64,000 bases of DNA, from the NCBI GenBank assembly GCA_036937835.1, contig CM072864.1, forward strand, positions 21,660,001-21,724,000, written 5' to 3'. The DNA is from Pampus argenteus (taxonomy: Eukaryota > Chordata > Actinopteri > Scombriformes > Stromateidae). Of the stretch, positions 22,606 through 32,576 are shown piece by piece. The notes below the pieces were generated by a model. It searched no databases. It was given only the letters and a program-made list of their open reading frames with translations, and had not been told where the DNA came from. The position numbers and the translations under genes are program-made. Each line of letters opens with the position of its first letter. Position 1 is the stretch's first letter.

Positions 22606-25593
22606 GTGCGATTACCTGTGTATGCGTCGCTCCACTGGCTCTCCACAGCATCGCTATCTGCTGCTGGCGAAACTCATCCTGACAAGAAGTTACATGTAAC
22701 ACTGTTGCCGTGGCTACCTATGAAAAAGGCAGCGACAATACGCAAATCAATGCTTTGTTTGTCCATTATTGCACATAAGAATCTTTTTAAAAACAATGGA
22801 TGTTAGAAATATGTCAGTGTGTCCATGTGTTGGTTTGTGTTTGCATGATGCTTTTTATTCTGCGTATTTGTGTGCATCTTACTGTGCAGTCGGCTGTGGC
22901 TATGTCCAGTTGCGCCAGTTGGGAAATGCTGTCTCTGTGCACTGAAAGAGATACACAAACAATCTATTACCAGGAAATATACAGTACCAAATATCTGTTA
23001 TAACACCTCTCTTACCTAAAGCTATGGTAACACATATAACACTTTATTAAAGAAATAGTTTAGAAGTCATTCAGCCGACCAAGAAATTGTTCTACCATGT
23101 AACTCTGTAAAAACAACCTTTTTCAGTGTTTCTTTGAATATCCAGTAAGAGATGTTGCTCTCTAGGTTTTTTTTTAAATGCCATTTTCAATGTTTTGAGC
23201 ACTGCAGGCTCCTTTCTGTTCTGGGATGAACAGCAGAAATCGCAGAGAAAAATATAACTTGAAACCTGCATAAAAGCACATGAAACTAGAAATCGGCATG
23301 GTCAACATGTGACCTTTAACAGATCACTGGTCAACAGCCACGTCGATGACTGATGTAGGTATACTGACATATTTTTGGGTTTTTTTTGCAGTTTAATTAA
23401 ACGTGTGCCTCACCTGTGCAGGTACCGAGACTGGGGTCATATCCCAGCAGCCCCTCCTCCTGGAAAACTCGTTTCAGGTTGACCAGGAGCGCTCCCTCGT
23501 TTTCCCCCTCCTCTGCCTTCCTCCCTCCTCCTCCTCCTCCTCCTCCTCCTCCACTGGTCCTCCTGCCTCTCTCAGTTTCCCTCTCTCTGTACGGGGAGTT
23601 CTCCAGCGCTTCCTGGAGCTTCTCCTCACGTTCCTCATTGGTCCAGTTGGCCGGGGCTGTCGGCCAATCGAGGCCCAGAGTTCGGAGGAAGGTGATGATG
23701 TCACTGTCTTCGGGAAGCGTGGGGCAATAGGACACTGAAAATCTGAGAAAGATAAGCCAATTTACATCAGTATATTTCACCTCAGGCTGCTACTAACAAT
23801 TATTTTCATCACTGATTAACTGATTAGTATACAAAATATCCAAATATATCTATTTTATTATCACAAAAATACATATATACAGATCATATTAACATGGTTC
23901 CATTCACAAGACCCTCCTGACATGCTGGAATTTATCCCCAGACTAACCCTTGTCTTCTCAGCAGCGCCCCCATATGGTCAGCCAACAGAACAGTCCTCAG
24001 CTGTCCCAGAGTCAGTGTGTCAGGGGTGGGTGTGTTAGGTTTAGGGTGCAGGGCAGGACAGTTGAGCACCACGCAGCCCTGCTTCTGACCTGATGACATC
24101 AGGTACTCTGCGGCTCCACCAGCCAGGACAGCCCTGAAGGCTGCGCCCCGGTCCACCCTCACCCTCAGGCCTTCACCCATCACCTCCCCACCGGCCACAG
24201 GGAGAACCCCACTGCCACGAAGGGACAGGACCCTGGACATCACCGCTGGAGGGACCTAAGTGATGGAAACAATGAACGGAGACATCAGAGACTCACATGC
24301 AGGAAAGTATGAACACATTTATATGAAAGAAATGAGGACTAGATTTCAGGTCATTAATTGTGCATTTATATTTTGTGTCAACTGTCAATCACTAAATCAG
24401 CATACAATTGATATTATACGATATCTCATTTGAAAGGCGAGACTTTATTGTGGAATTTGCATTTACACATATTTGTATGTTATTTAATATCTTTAAATGA
24501 GAAACACATAAACATATGTTTGTTTTGGGGTTATTCAGCTCATATTCATATCTGAAAAGCTTTGCCTGTCACATGTAAATGTTGCAAATACCACAACGGA
24601 CATCAGGATCAGTGAAAAAAAACATATATAATAAGATATTTGGGATCTGCTTCAGATACTGTCAGTGCATTTCTAGTGTGTAGACTCATCATGTTCATCT
24701 TGCAACATAATACTTGCATAAAACATCATGCACCCTGGTACAGAGTGCAGGATATGCTGCGTGTGTTGCAGCTTCGTGTCTGTCTGACCCATATTGTATC
24801 TGTCATTCGTGGGTTAATAATTACTGCCCCAGGCTGAGTGCCTGGTCGATCATGATGGGGACAAGTCAGCGGTCACTATCAGTTCAACGGCTCGTCTATC
24901 TGAGCACCACTCAAACACATTCAATGTTTTTAGCTTTAGGTGTCTTTTGTTCTTTTGTGTGGTAAAAAGCCGGCTTTGTTTCTGTGAAGCTGGAGGTTGA
25001 ATCAGCTGAGCCTTATAAAGCAGATAGTTCCGGTCCTCTTGTTCTTATTGGCCGAGTCACGTTCGAAACCGTTAAAAACACCTCCGCCCATACATCACAC
25101 CTTGCCGTTAGCTACAGCCCAAGAACTATACTGTGTAGCGGAAGAATAATTAGTTGACTTTCTGTCAAGAAATTACAGGAGTTAGGTTAACTATCTAAAA
25201 TAGCCGCTATATACGAGTCTATTCCAGCTGCGAGTATTGTTGTTATTAAAATATGTTTTTGGTGGTTTTAATTGAACAAAATTCGACGTGAAACGCCGAC
25301 AAATGAGAATTAAAGCCACTAAAATGCTGACAAAACCAACAGGTATCAGACAAACCAACCTGCCCGTCCGCGTACAGCGTGTGAAGCATCGTGGTCGGCG
25401 ACAAGAAGTCCCTGTTTCTGAGGTTTTTAGCGCTGCTTTCCTTGAACCAAAGCTTCTCCGGGTCAGGGAAGATCCTGTCGCCGCTGCCCTGACTGGAATC
25501 GGGGACATTTTCACGTTTGCCCCGCAGTGCGGAGCTCAGCGCCCGGACTGTAGGAGTAATCCGGAGGGGCGAAGACTCCTCGATATTCTCCAT
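18266..25593 (-). CDS. dalrd3: DALR anticodon-binding domain-containing protein 3
   Basis: DALRD3 is a tRNA-Arg recognition factor that partners METTL2-type methyltransferases in 3-methylcytidine formation (family knowledge). I rebuilt 13 coding exons from 5' to 3': 25593-25360, 24255-23948, 23742-23414, 22941-22883, 22678-22616, 20587-20523, 20208-20150, 20062-19980, 19744-19618, 19217-19159, 19044-18928, 18832-18764 and 18385-18266. All introns are GT-AG and the phases close to 1692 nt, 563 aa (human about 543). Family landmarks are LWFKESSAKNLRNRDFLSP in exon 1, LGQLRTVLLADHMGALLR in exon 2, GGVFVMYNCARLHTLF in exon 9 and GEWLLLFNYLIPFSELL in exon 11. The C-terminal DALR helix block SSYYNRVHVLG and FNQMFCRLYLLRALREL ends in LPPIRQL. 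The start is the first ATG in frame (MENIEESSP); only GTG codons precede it. Exon 3 contains a ten-glycine run. Intron 5 holds nested transposons and a 5S-like sequence. Confidence 0.95.
18471..18595. repeat. (GA)n microsatellite in the last dalrd3 intron
   Basis: About 125 bases of almost pure purine on the plus strand, so a (TC)n tract in the dalrd3 transcript. It lies in intron 12, some 85-210 bases upstream of the last exon's acceptor at 18385. Confidence 0.97.
18703..18729. repeat. (CA)n microsatellite
   Basis: A short CA run in dalrd3 intron 12, about 35 bases past the exon 12 donor. Confidence 0.95.
19877..19907. repeat. (CA)n microsatellite
   Basis: About 15 CA units in dalrd3 intron 8. 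Confidence 0.95.
20807..22135 (+). mobile_element. Tc1-like transposon with long inverted repeats, internally deleted
   Basis: The ends CACACGTGGACAAAATTG (from 20807) and its inverted complement (to 22135) are flanked by TA on both sides. The inverted repeats are about 200 bp. Each holds an outer TTGGTACCCTT and an inner ATGGTACCC motif, the IR/DR arrangement known from Sleeping Beauty-like fish elements. At about 1.3 kb it is shorter than the usual 1.6 kb because the middle of the transposase is missing. It has inserted into the hAT element listed above. Confidence 0.95.
21163..21905 (+). pseudogene. Tc1-like transposase remnant, central part deleted
   Basis: From MDQRKQKKELSQD at 21163 the N-terminal paired-like DNA-binding half reads in frame to about 21466, including GRGRRRKIDD. 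After a deletion of roughly 300 bp or more the frame changes. The C-terminal catalytic part follows with QQDNDPKHTAKN (second Asp) and PDLNPIEHLWKEL (Glu), ending ASKGCATKY and a stop at 21903-21905. The first catalytic Asp region is lost, so the copy cannot encode an active enzyme. Confidence 0.93.
22146..22282 (-). mobile_element. Fragment resembling the 5' region of a fish non-LTR retrotransposon
   Basis: On the minus strand the GC-rich sequence reads through GAACGGTGCAAAGAGAGATG and GTTGCAGAAGCTGGCTCT. I recall this as the stretch just upstream of the endonuclease region of a repeated fish LINE. It follows the 5S-like sequence directly in the same orientation, and it stops about 10 bases from the Tc1 end at 22135. 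Family assignment is from memory and unverified. Confidence 0.45.
22283..22395 (-). rRNA. 5S rRNA-like sequence, 3' end replaced (likely pseudogene)
   Basis: On the minus strand about 113 bases match vertebrate 5S rRNA from GCCATACCACCCTGAACACG through GATCTCGTCTGATCTCGGAA and AGCTAAGCAGG to GGGAATACCAGGTGCTGTA. The internal control region is present with one visible change in the C box (GGATCGG instead of GGATGGG). The 5' end reads GGGCAGCC rather than GCCTACGGCC. The 3' end turns into CCCCCTTCCC instead of completing the terminal helix and the T-run terminator. I read it as a 5S copy fused to a retroelement, not a normal 5S gene. Confidence 0.85.
22574..22602. repeat. (TG)n microsatellite
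   Basis: About 14 TG units between the hAT right end and dalrd3 exon 5. Confidence 0.95.
23525..23552. repeat. Coding trinucleotide repeat in dalrd3 exon 3
   Basis: A TCC run on the plus strand reads as GGA-type codons on the minus strand and gives ten consecutive glycines. It sits in a low-complexity stretch between ENSPYRERE and GALLVNLKRVFQEEG. Confidence 0.92.
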
Positions 25594-26420
25594 CACCACC
25601 ACAACACAAACAGGTGAGCTTGCTATACCAGGCTATCAGCACATCCACACCATGCTCCGCTCTTCTGTTACAATACGTTCACACTGATGTGTCCTGATCA
25701 ATTCTACCTCTGCCTCAGCGCTGCCTGTTAACTGATCGATGTCAGATATTGGATGTAAAGGAGGACTGCATTGGCTGTTTTTTTTGGTTTTTTTTACCCC
25801 TTTGCGGAACCAGTGAAGTGCAATCCGTGTTTCTTCCGAGGTGAATATCCGTGTTGTACCAGTGGATTGTGTGTAATAGCGCCGTCCAGTGGTTCGGCGG
25901 AGTGACACGCTGGTTGGCCTGGTGGAAAAAAGCTGTCCTGTCAGATGATAGCAGCTCAAACAGTCTTTATTAATAATGATAGTCCTTAATAAAATCATTT
26001 CATCCAGTATTAGTTTTGTGGTTTTCTTAGTTCTATTGTATTTAAAGTCAGTATCATGTTTTTCTGTTGGTTGTGCAAAGAAACAAAACAAAACTTTTTT
26101 TTAGAGGAAATTAATCATCGGATCAAACAACGTAAATAATTAATAAATAATTATTTGCATGTTTTTTTCTTGATATAATAATTCCCTTCATAATGTGTTT
26201 ATAGTTTAAGTGATTGGGGACAAAATCAATGAAAATATATAACTGTTTTAAAGTTCAACACAAAAATAATTTATAGCTACTGAGTGACTGATGTATAATA
26301 GACGATCTTTGTGCACGTCCTCCTCCGGCGCAGAAATGTGACGTCGACGGCGCAACTATACAAGGCAATTGAGACGTTTTGGCGGCAGATTTTTTTAATT
26401 TAAATTTTACTCAAGGGAAG
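25594..26420. other. Intergenic region between dalrd3 and the Myb/SANT-like pseudogene
   Basis: This head-to-head interval should hold the dalrd3 promoter (minus) and the promoter of the plus-strand pseudogene. A GTGACGTCGACG motif (half CRE) lies at about 26338-26349, some 75 bases before the pseudogene start. The minus-strand open frame at 25636-26091 shows no recognisable domain and is probably fortuitous. Confidence 0.4.
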
Positions 26421-27517
26421 ATGCACAACTGGCAGGAGAATGAAATTAACGAGCTGCTGAACGTCCGGGGGTCGATCCGGAGCCAGATCACCGGCACCGT
26501 GAAGGACTCGGCAGGATGACCAAGCTGCTGGCAGAGAGGGGGGTGTACAGGTCACACATGCAGGTGATCAGCAAACCGAAGGCGCCAAGTACCACCAGCA
26601 GAAGAGCCGCTGCGGGAGCGAACACGTAGACTGGCCGTTTTATGAGCTGTGTCACCGGAGCCCCTCACCCCTGCTTACAGCCTCACCTCCACCACCACCA
26701 CCACCACCACCTCCTCCTCCTCCTGCCATCAGTGAGGAGCATCAGGAGGTCGTTGTCGGACTCTGGGACCAAGTTGACGAGGCGGAGATTCACAAGCATC
26801 TGAGTCAAGAGGAGGCAGAGGATGAGGAGGAGCAGTACAGCCCCTTCAGAACACTTACAGCCCATCAGTGTGTGTGTGTGTGTCTTTATTATTGTGTTTT
26901 AACTGAAATGACACCTGGATGACGTGCAGGGTCACGTGTCCTGAGGTTCCAGGTTGAAGTTTTTTTATTTTGACCGAATCCAAGTTGATTCAAATGCTGT
27001 ATAAAATTAATTCTGACTCACTAAAACTATCGACAAGGAGAACCATCAATCAGAAGACTGACATTCAAATAACTCTACCTGGCATGTTTGCACATTGTGT
27101 ACAGAAACAAACAAACAAAAGAAAGATAAATGATTATATAAGAGATTTGTTAGGCTGTGACATTATTGATTTCGGATATGTTACCATTGTCGTCTTCCTG
27201 CTACTGACTGGCTGCGCTCTGTCTTTGTCTTCTAGCGTACACGCTGCCGCCCAAGAGAAAGAAAACAAGGGTGATGGAGCAAGTCTCCACGCTGGTGACG
27301 GCGACGGTCGCCCAGAGAGAGAGATGGCCACCGCCATGCAGGCACAGGAGGACGCGCGGCTGCATACACACATGAAAAGGAAATGCAGAACAATCTGATG
27401 AGTCAGCCGGTAGCCATGCATGAAAGGATCAGTGGAGAAAACCATGAGAGACACCTGGAGCTGGTGGACAGAATACTTTCCAGGTTCCCTTCACCTTCAG
27501 CACCTTCGGGCCCCTAA
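26421..27517 (+). pseudogene. Myb/SANT-like DNA-binding domain protein, frameshifted
   Basis: From ATG at 26421 the frame MHNWQENEINELLNV matches the start of a Myb/SANT-like (MADF/Harbinger-associated type) DNA-binding domain. It breaks after VKDSAG at 26520 and resumes in another frame as MTKLLAERGVYRSHMQVISK. It breaks again and resumes as KYHQQKSRCGSEHVDWPFYELC, then a polyproline run (26688-26722) and an acidic stretch to about 26868. A second exon follows an excellent acceptor (TCTTCTAG, exon from 27236) with LPPKRKKTRVMEQVSTLV, shifts frame once more, and ends ILSRFPSPSAPSGP at 27515-27517. AATAAA lies at 27578-27583. At least three frame breaks argue for a pseudogene; sequencing error is the alternative. 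Confidence 0.6.
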
Positions 27518-27599
27518 TGGACTCGTCCCACATTCCCTTTTTTATTGTCACTGAATTATCTGAACGACATAAAGAAAATAAAAAAAGGTGACATCATCT

Positions 27600-28680
27600 C
27601 CTTTGACTTTAATCTCAAGGCTGTTCACTCCACAGCTCTTCATGCTGGACTTTGATTCGCTGCTCACGTCAGCTCGTTTTTATCTTTTTAAATGAACCCA
27701 TCGACTATAACGATAAAAGACGCGAGTGCAGAGGAACAACAACCAATGACTGATTTTAAATGGAGCAAAGCACTTTACTAGTTTACCGTATCATTTCAAA
27801 AATAAGATGTTAAATGTATATTCTAATGCAAAATACAACATGATTCTTAATAACTATAAAGCCTGAATGATGAAGTCATTTTAATTGGCCAGCTAGACTA
27901 TAAATCAGCCAATACCAATAATTGAAAGATGTGAATATAACATATTATACATTTTTCTGACTCCAAAGACTCAAACAATGCTTTAAAATCATTGTGTGAA
28001 TACAGAAATAAAACCAGAATTGATTTTTTTTAAAACGTTGATGTAAATATGTTTCAAACCAGAGTAAGCTACACTACTGTTCATGAGTGGCCGTCTATAT
28101 GTAGCACAGGTCGTGAATATTGTACGGTGATGGATGTTGTAAGAATAATATACTGATACCGCTTAAAATTCTAACATTTTATTTTGAAATATCCACATAC
28201 ATGTATATACAAACACGACACTGTTGGAAAACAGATTTGAGAATCTCAGATAATTTGCAGAGAAGACGCCGTTATCGGTGTTATTCTTGGCTGACACGAA
28301 ATTCCCGGTTGCGTATTTCTGTTGCCAGCAATCCGGGAGAAAACGTGTCATTAAGGAAAAACACCTCCTACATCAAGCAAACACACACACACACACACAC
28401 ACACCAATGTACCCTGATAAGAAATGGCAGCTTTGAAAGAAGGCTGTGGTTAGTTTTACTTTCCTTATGCATTTACCAGAAACAAAACAACATTTCCACT
28501 TTGAATCAAAATTTAAAATGATGAGTTAGCACAAGATTTTCTGAATCAAAGTGCTGTCACTATAAGCTAAAGGGCAGTATTTTTTATTGTAGATACTTTA
28601 ATACTGTCATAAAGTGTTGTCAGTGTTTTACTGTTTAAAGTTTATTGGGTTTTATTTTTCATTTTTAAATGTTTTTCTTT
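27600..28680. other. Non-coding stretch
   Basis: AT-rich with a short CA run (28380-28403). I see no supported exon, RNA or transposon here. The lower-strand gene candidate ends at 28681. Confidence 0.5.
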
Positions 28681-29496
28681 TTATTGGAACGATAAAGTTT
28701 TTACTGGAAGGAACGTGAAGTCATTTTCAAACAGACTCCGAGCAAATACAAATCTGAAGTGAGGATGTGATAAAGGATCCGTAGTAGGACGGATGATCAC
28801 GCCGTTAGCTCCTCTGCTCAGGATGTCCTGTGCATCATGGGATGGAAACGGACCCCATAACCAGCTGGAGCTCAGAATCACAGCTGCATTATGGGTTCCG
28901 TTACAATCCCACCCACCAAAACGAGCTCTGGGTCGGGATCTGGTCGGGAGCTAAAAAGGAAATTTAAAAAAAAATATATATATATATCATAAAATTAACA
29001 TTTCATAATGTTAAGTTGTGTTTGTTTGTGTTTTTGTCATTTGAGTGGACTGACCCTTTTAAATCCTGTTTTTTACGCACCAGTAACAAGGCCTTAAACA
29101 TTTTGCATTTGTTTTTAGTGCAGTAAGTTAAAATGAAAGCACATGTCCCTTCCCACTTTGAGTAAGCTGTTATGTTAAATTATAATACGACTACAATAAA
29201 GCATTAACTTCCTCTGGCTCACTTTGTTTCATACTATTTTTTTTTCCTGACCTTGTTGCACATGACAAGTAATGATTCACACCATCAAGTGACACTTTCT
29301 ATCTTTAAGATGTGGTTTTAATTACATTGAAACTGAATCCCGTGGGTTTTTTTTTTTGTTTTTTTTATCCAAGTTTACTTTCACGGTTTTTGTTCACACT
29401 GTGGACACCCAATGAGAAAATATTCATTTTAGGTTTTCTATTTTTGTACGCCTTTTAACAACAGCTACACAAACAGAATATCAAAAATATCACTGA

Positions 29497-29535
<39 letters not shown>

Positions 29536-30514
29536 ATGCTGTGTGAATACCCAAAAGTTTTCGATTAAGATAAAACGCTTATCAAATTAATTTAGGATAA
29601 TACATTTAAAGTAGTTAAACCAGGAAAAAAATATTTTATGCAGCAGCAAATCTCTAAAAAGTGTACCTTTTTTAATATAAAGCATGCTTTAAAATCATAT
29701 GGTTTAAAATCATATGGTTTATGATTTATAAAATGAAGCTACTTCTCAAAGCAGGAAAATCGACAAATATTTAACACCATGCTGATGTTTTTTGCTTTTG
29801 AAATACTCATATTAAAGCTTTCATTTCCTCCATGACTGTCCATCAAATATTTTAGCAGGAAATTGTTACTTACTTTATCACACACAAAAATAACCTTTTC
29901 TATTGGTGCTCTGATCTAGAAAAACCTGTTATGAATCATCTGTTAAGACAAAAAACAAAGAGAGCAAGTGAGAATGGGCACGGGAGGTCAACGTGACAAG
30001 GAAGAGCTGATAGAACGATAAAAGGAAGGAGAGAGCTGAAATAAGGAAGAGATTAACATTATTATAATTAGGACTTCTGATGTAAAAGAGGTTTAAGATC
30101 CTGATTCAAACAGGTGGCTTAAAGTCACATCTTTAAAAGCTTTTTAAAAAAATAAAATAAAGGCTGCTACTAGAAAAGAAAAAAAAGATTTTGATGAATT
30201 GACACAATATACTTTCACTTTGTCATCAACCTTCGATAAGAAAACCAGAATCATCTCTAGATTCCTGCCAATAAGAAGAAAACCATGAAACAAACCACAT
30301 TCATTACAAAGAGTAAAACAAAGAAGAATATGATGATGAAGTTTAAAAGCTACAATAAGGTTTGGTCTGGCTGAAAACAAAAGCCGGCAGAATGAAAGCA
30401 AAGTGAAAGTAAACAAACAGCTGGAAAGAAAACCTGAATGAACGTATAAATTATTCAGTGATGAGAGAGTTTGAGGGGGAAAAAGTGTGTAAAAGTTCTC
30501 CGGTTTACCAACAT
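28681..30514 (-). CDS. Candidate small two-exon gene, unknown product
   Basis: I do not recognise this protein. A possible first exon ends with ATG TTG (30514-30509) followed by a GTAAAC donor. A terminal exon begins after a good acceptor (TTTCCTTTTTAG) at 28950 and stays open for 89 codons to TAA at 28683-28681, overlapping an AATAAA-type signal (CCAATAAAAAG). The joined frame is 91 aa, begins MLLPTRSRPR and contains NGTHNAAVILSSSWLWG. The exon also has a short alternative frame ending LVLVGGIVTEPIMQL, so the true frame is uncertain. What supports a gene is the promoter-like sequence just upstream (TATTTAAA and a GAAAGTGAAA motif), the donor/acceptor pair and the poly(A) signal. Only two codons would lie in exon 1, which is weak; it may be non-coding RNA. 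Confidence 0.28.
29501..29535. repeat. (TA)n microsatellite
   Basis: About 14 TA units running into a short CA run. Confidence 0.94.
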
Positions 30515-30579
30515 CGCTGAGCCGTGTGTCCTGTTCTGAGGTCCTGTCTGCCAACAGCTCTGAGGAGTCCAAACTTCCT

Positions 30580-30611
30580 CTTTAAATACTCTAGAGAGTC
30601 ATTTCACTTTC
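30580..30611 (-). promoter_or_regulatory. ISRE-like element and TATA-like box
   Basis: On the minus strand GAAAGTGAAA (30611-30602) fits the GAAANNGAAA core bound by IRF/ISGF3 factors. TATTTAAA follows about 15 bases downstream (near 30588-30580). The order and spacing suit a minus-strand start near 30550-30560. Chance occurrence cannot be excluded from sequence alone. Confidence 0.4.
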
Positions 30612-31437
30612 ACTTCTCCTGATCAGAGAGACTCCTCCTTTATCCACTCCCTCCCTGCTGGGGAGAGACAAGATAGTTTAATTATTAAACCTGTGCTGGT
30701 TAGGTTAGCTTTCAATTACAGGTTCATATATTATGAAAAATGTAGACATTTATATGCTTTTCTATTATTATTTTTCTATATTATTATTTTAAGTAAAAAT
30801 GTTTAATTATGTAATTATGTTGTCTTGATTTGACTTATTTTAGTGTCTTTTTTTTTTTTTTTTTTGCATGTTGTTGCAAGAATCAATTCACCAAAATAAA
30901 AAAAGGTATTTTTGTCACATACCTGCCGCAGAATCTATATCAGAGATAAAAACACAGAAATGGTAAAAATACTCGATGGTAAAGAAAAACAGTTCAACAT
31001 GTTGCTCAGTTTAAAACCTCCAGACTCCAGTAAGTGCCTTTTAATTTTGACTTTTAATTCATTCTCACTGTACAGTCCTGTGGATGTTTTTTAGTTTGTT
31101 TTAACTTCCAAATATTTAAATTTGAAGTTTAATGACACAATTCTTTCCAGATACTTGAAAATGACTTCATGATTTATTTTAAAGGTCCTTTTAATTTTAT
31201 ACTATGTGGCCTTGAAATTAGTAAGTACAGTCAATTGAGCAATTTGCAGGTATTTAATGGTTATTTCTAGGATGTTTTACTGAAAAGGTGGTGCAATTTG
31301 GTACAAATTATAAGAAAAAAATGAAAAAATGTGTTAAATTGTTATACTTAGCATTTACACAAAAAATGAAAAGTGCTTTTTATTTGATAAAGAATTTTTA
31401 AGAATTAAATTAAGGACTTTCGCAAATTTAAAAACTA

Positions 31438-31625
31438 CATATGAACCTAAATCTAATGGTCTCCTCTGTGGCTCTTCCTGAGGTTTCTTCCACCTTTTTC
31501 CCTGTTAAAAGGTTTTTTGGTTGGCAAGTTTTTCCTCACTCGAATGGAGGGTCTAATGACAGAGCGTGTCACTTCATTTTGTGATTTTGGGCTATATAAA
31601 TAAAATTTGAAATTTGATAATGAGC
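31438..31625 (+). mobile_element. Degraded 3' tail of a fish L2-type LINE or its SINE partner
   Basis: The stretch reads TGGCTCTTCCTGAGGTTTCT, CCCTGTTAAAAGG, AGTTTTTCCTCACT and finally TTTTGGGCTATATAAATAAA. I recognise these blocks, in this order, as the 3' region of a very common fish retroposon tail (GCTATATAAATAAAATTGAA type). No reverse transcriptase sequence is attached, so this is a 5'-truncated copy or a SINE tail. Assignment is from memory. Confidence 0.55.
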
Positions 31626-32444
31626 TGGTACTCAAAACTAAACAAATTTAATAGTTTTTTTCTTATAATTTCCCCAATAATTTCACCAGCCCTTAAATGT
31701 TAAATGTCCTAAACGTGAACCTGCACCACCAAAAGTGTCACCAAAAGTTACAGACACTGTCAAATAAAGCAGTATGTAGAATTTCATAGAAAAGTATGTC
31801 TAAGTAAAATAAATATTAATATTTTAAAATATATATATTTTTTTAAAATGCTTATTTTTATTTGTAAAGCAATGCATCTTTGTAAATAAGTGTGGTACAA
31901 AATGTGTTACCCTTTTTTTTCTTTAGCTGGTAGTGGGTATACTATAGTAAAAAGAGTAGCTGCAGTAGTGGTAGTGATACTACAAACATAAATAGTAGTC
32001 CTGATCATAGTGGTGTCAGTGACACTAGCGGTAGCGATGTAATATTTATTTATGGATTAAAAAATTGTTTTCAGATATTTAGATTACATATAAGCACTTT
32101 TTGTCAACACAATATTTCATTGTTTCAATGTAAGAATCTCAATTAAATATAATCTGAAATCTGCAAAAAAACAAAAAAAAAATAATAATAATTTTGTTTT
32201 GATTTTTAATAAAGGCATTTACAGTTATTATGATTATTATTACATTTACTAGTATTGACAGTAGTGGATCAGTGTTTAGTTTTAACATCTAAACCTCTCA
32301 TCTTTCACTTGTGCTGACTGACTTTTTTTTTTTTTTTTTTCTTGTGTGTTAATTAGAAACGTCTGTATGTGACATGATGGATGATGTGAGACAGGTGTGA
32401 CCAACAGAGTGTGACAGGACGAGTCCCGTCAGTCCGTCTGGGTT

Positions 32445-32576
32445 TCAGCCTGGAAAGTCCGGTGGATTTGGTGGAGCATCTAATCCTCCCAGGAGACCTC
32501 CGGCGGGCAGATTGAAGGAGACGTAGGTGGCTGTTTGTTCTCTGATGAGCATCACGCCCACCATCAGTCCCTGCAT
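32445..32576 (-). pseudogene. Orphan coding-like exon, unknown protein
   Basis: On the minus strand, directly after a possible acceptor (TTATCAAAGTAG), 43 codons stay open from ATG at 32576 to TGA at 32445. The frame starts MQGLMVGVMLIREQ and ends DAPPNPPDFPG. The upstream stretch reads VVREVEAQFINRLVQPVII in another frame, so either a frameshift or an intron separates them. I do not recognise the family. It could be the last exon of a decayed gene or chance. Confidence 0.22.

Noticed and set aside
23403..23738. Plus-strand open frames rich in Ser or Pro over dalrd3 exon 3
   Set aside because: They are shadows of the exon and of the TCC repeat. The minus-strand frame joins perfectly with the neighbouring dalrd3 exons.
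25636..26091. 151-codon minus-strand open frame upstream of dalrd3
   Set aside because: No recognisable domain, composition not protein-like and no splice link to dalrd3. It was also considered as ndufaf3 and does not resemble it.
30144..30572. 142-codon minus-strand open frame
   Set aside because: It begins at a non-ATG codon and reads through a GT donor into poly-T-rich intron-like sequence. Only its first part may be exonic.
32357..32370. 13-base match to the last coding exon of impdh2 (GAAACGTCTGTAT), after an acceptor-like tract on the plus strand
   Set aside because: The similarity does not extend on either side, so a duplicated exon is not supported.
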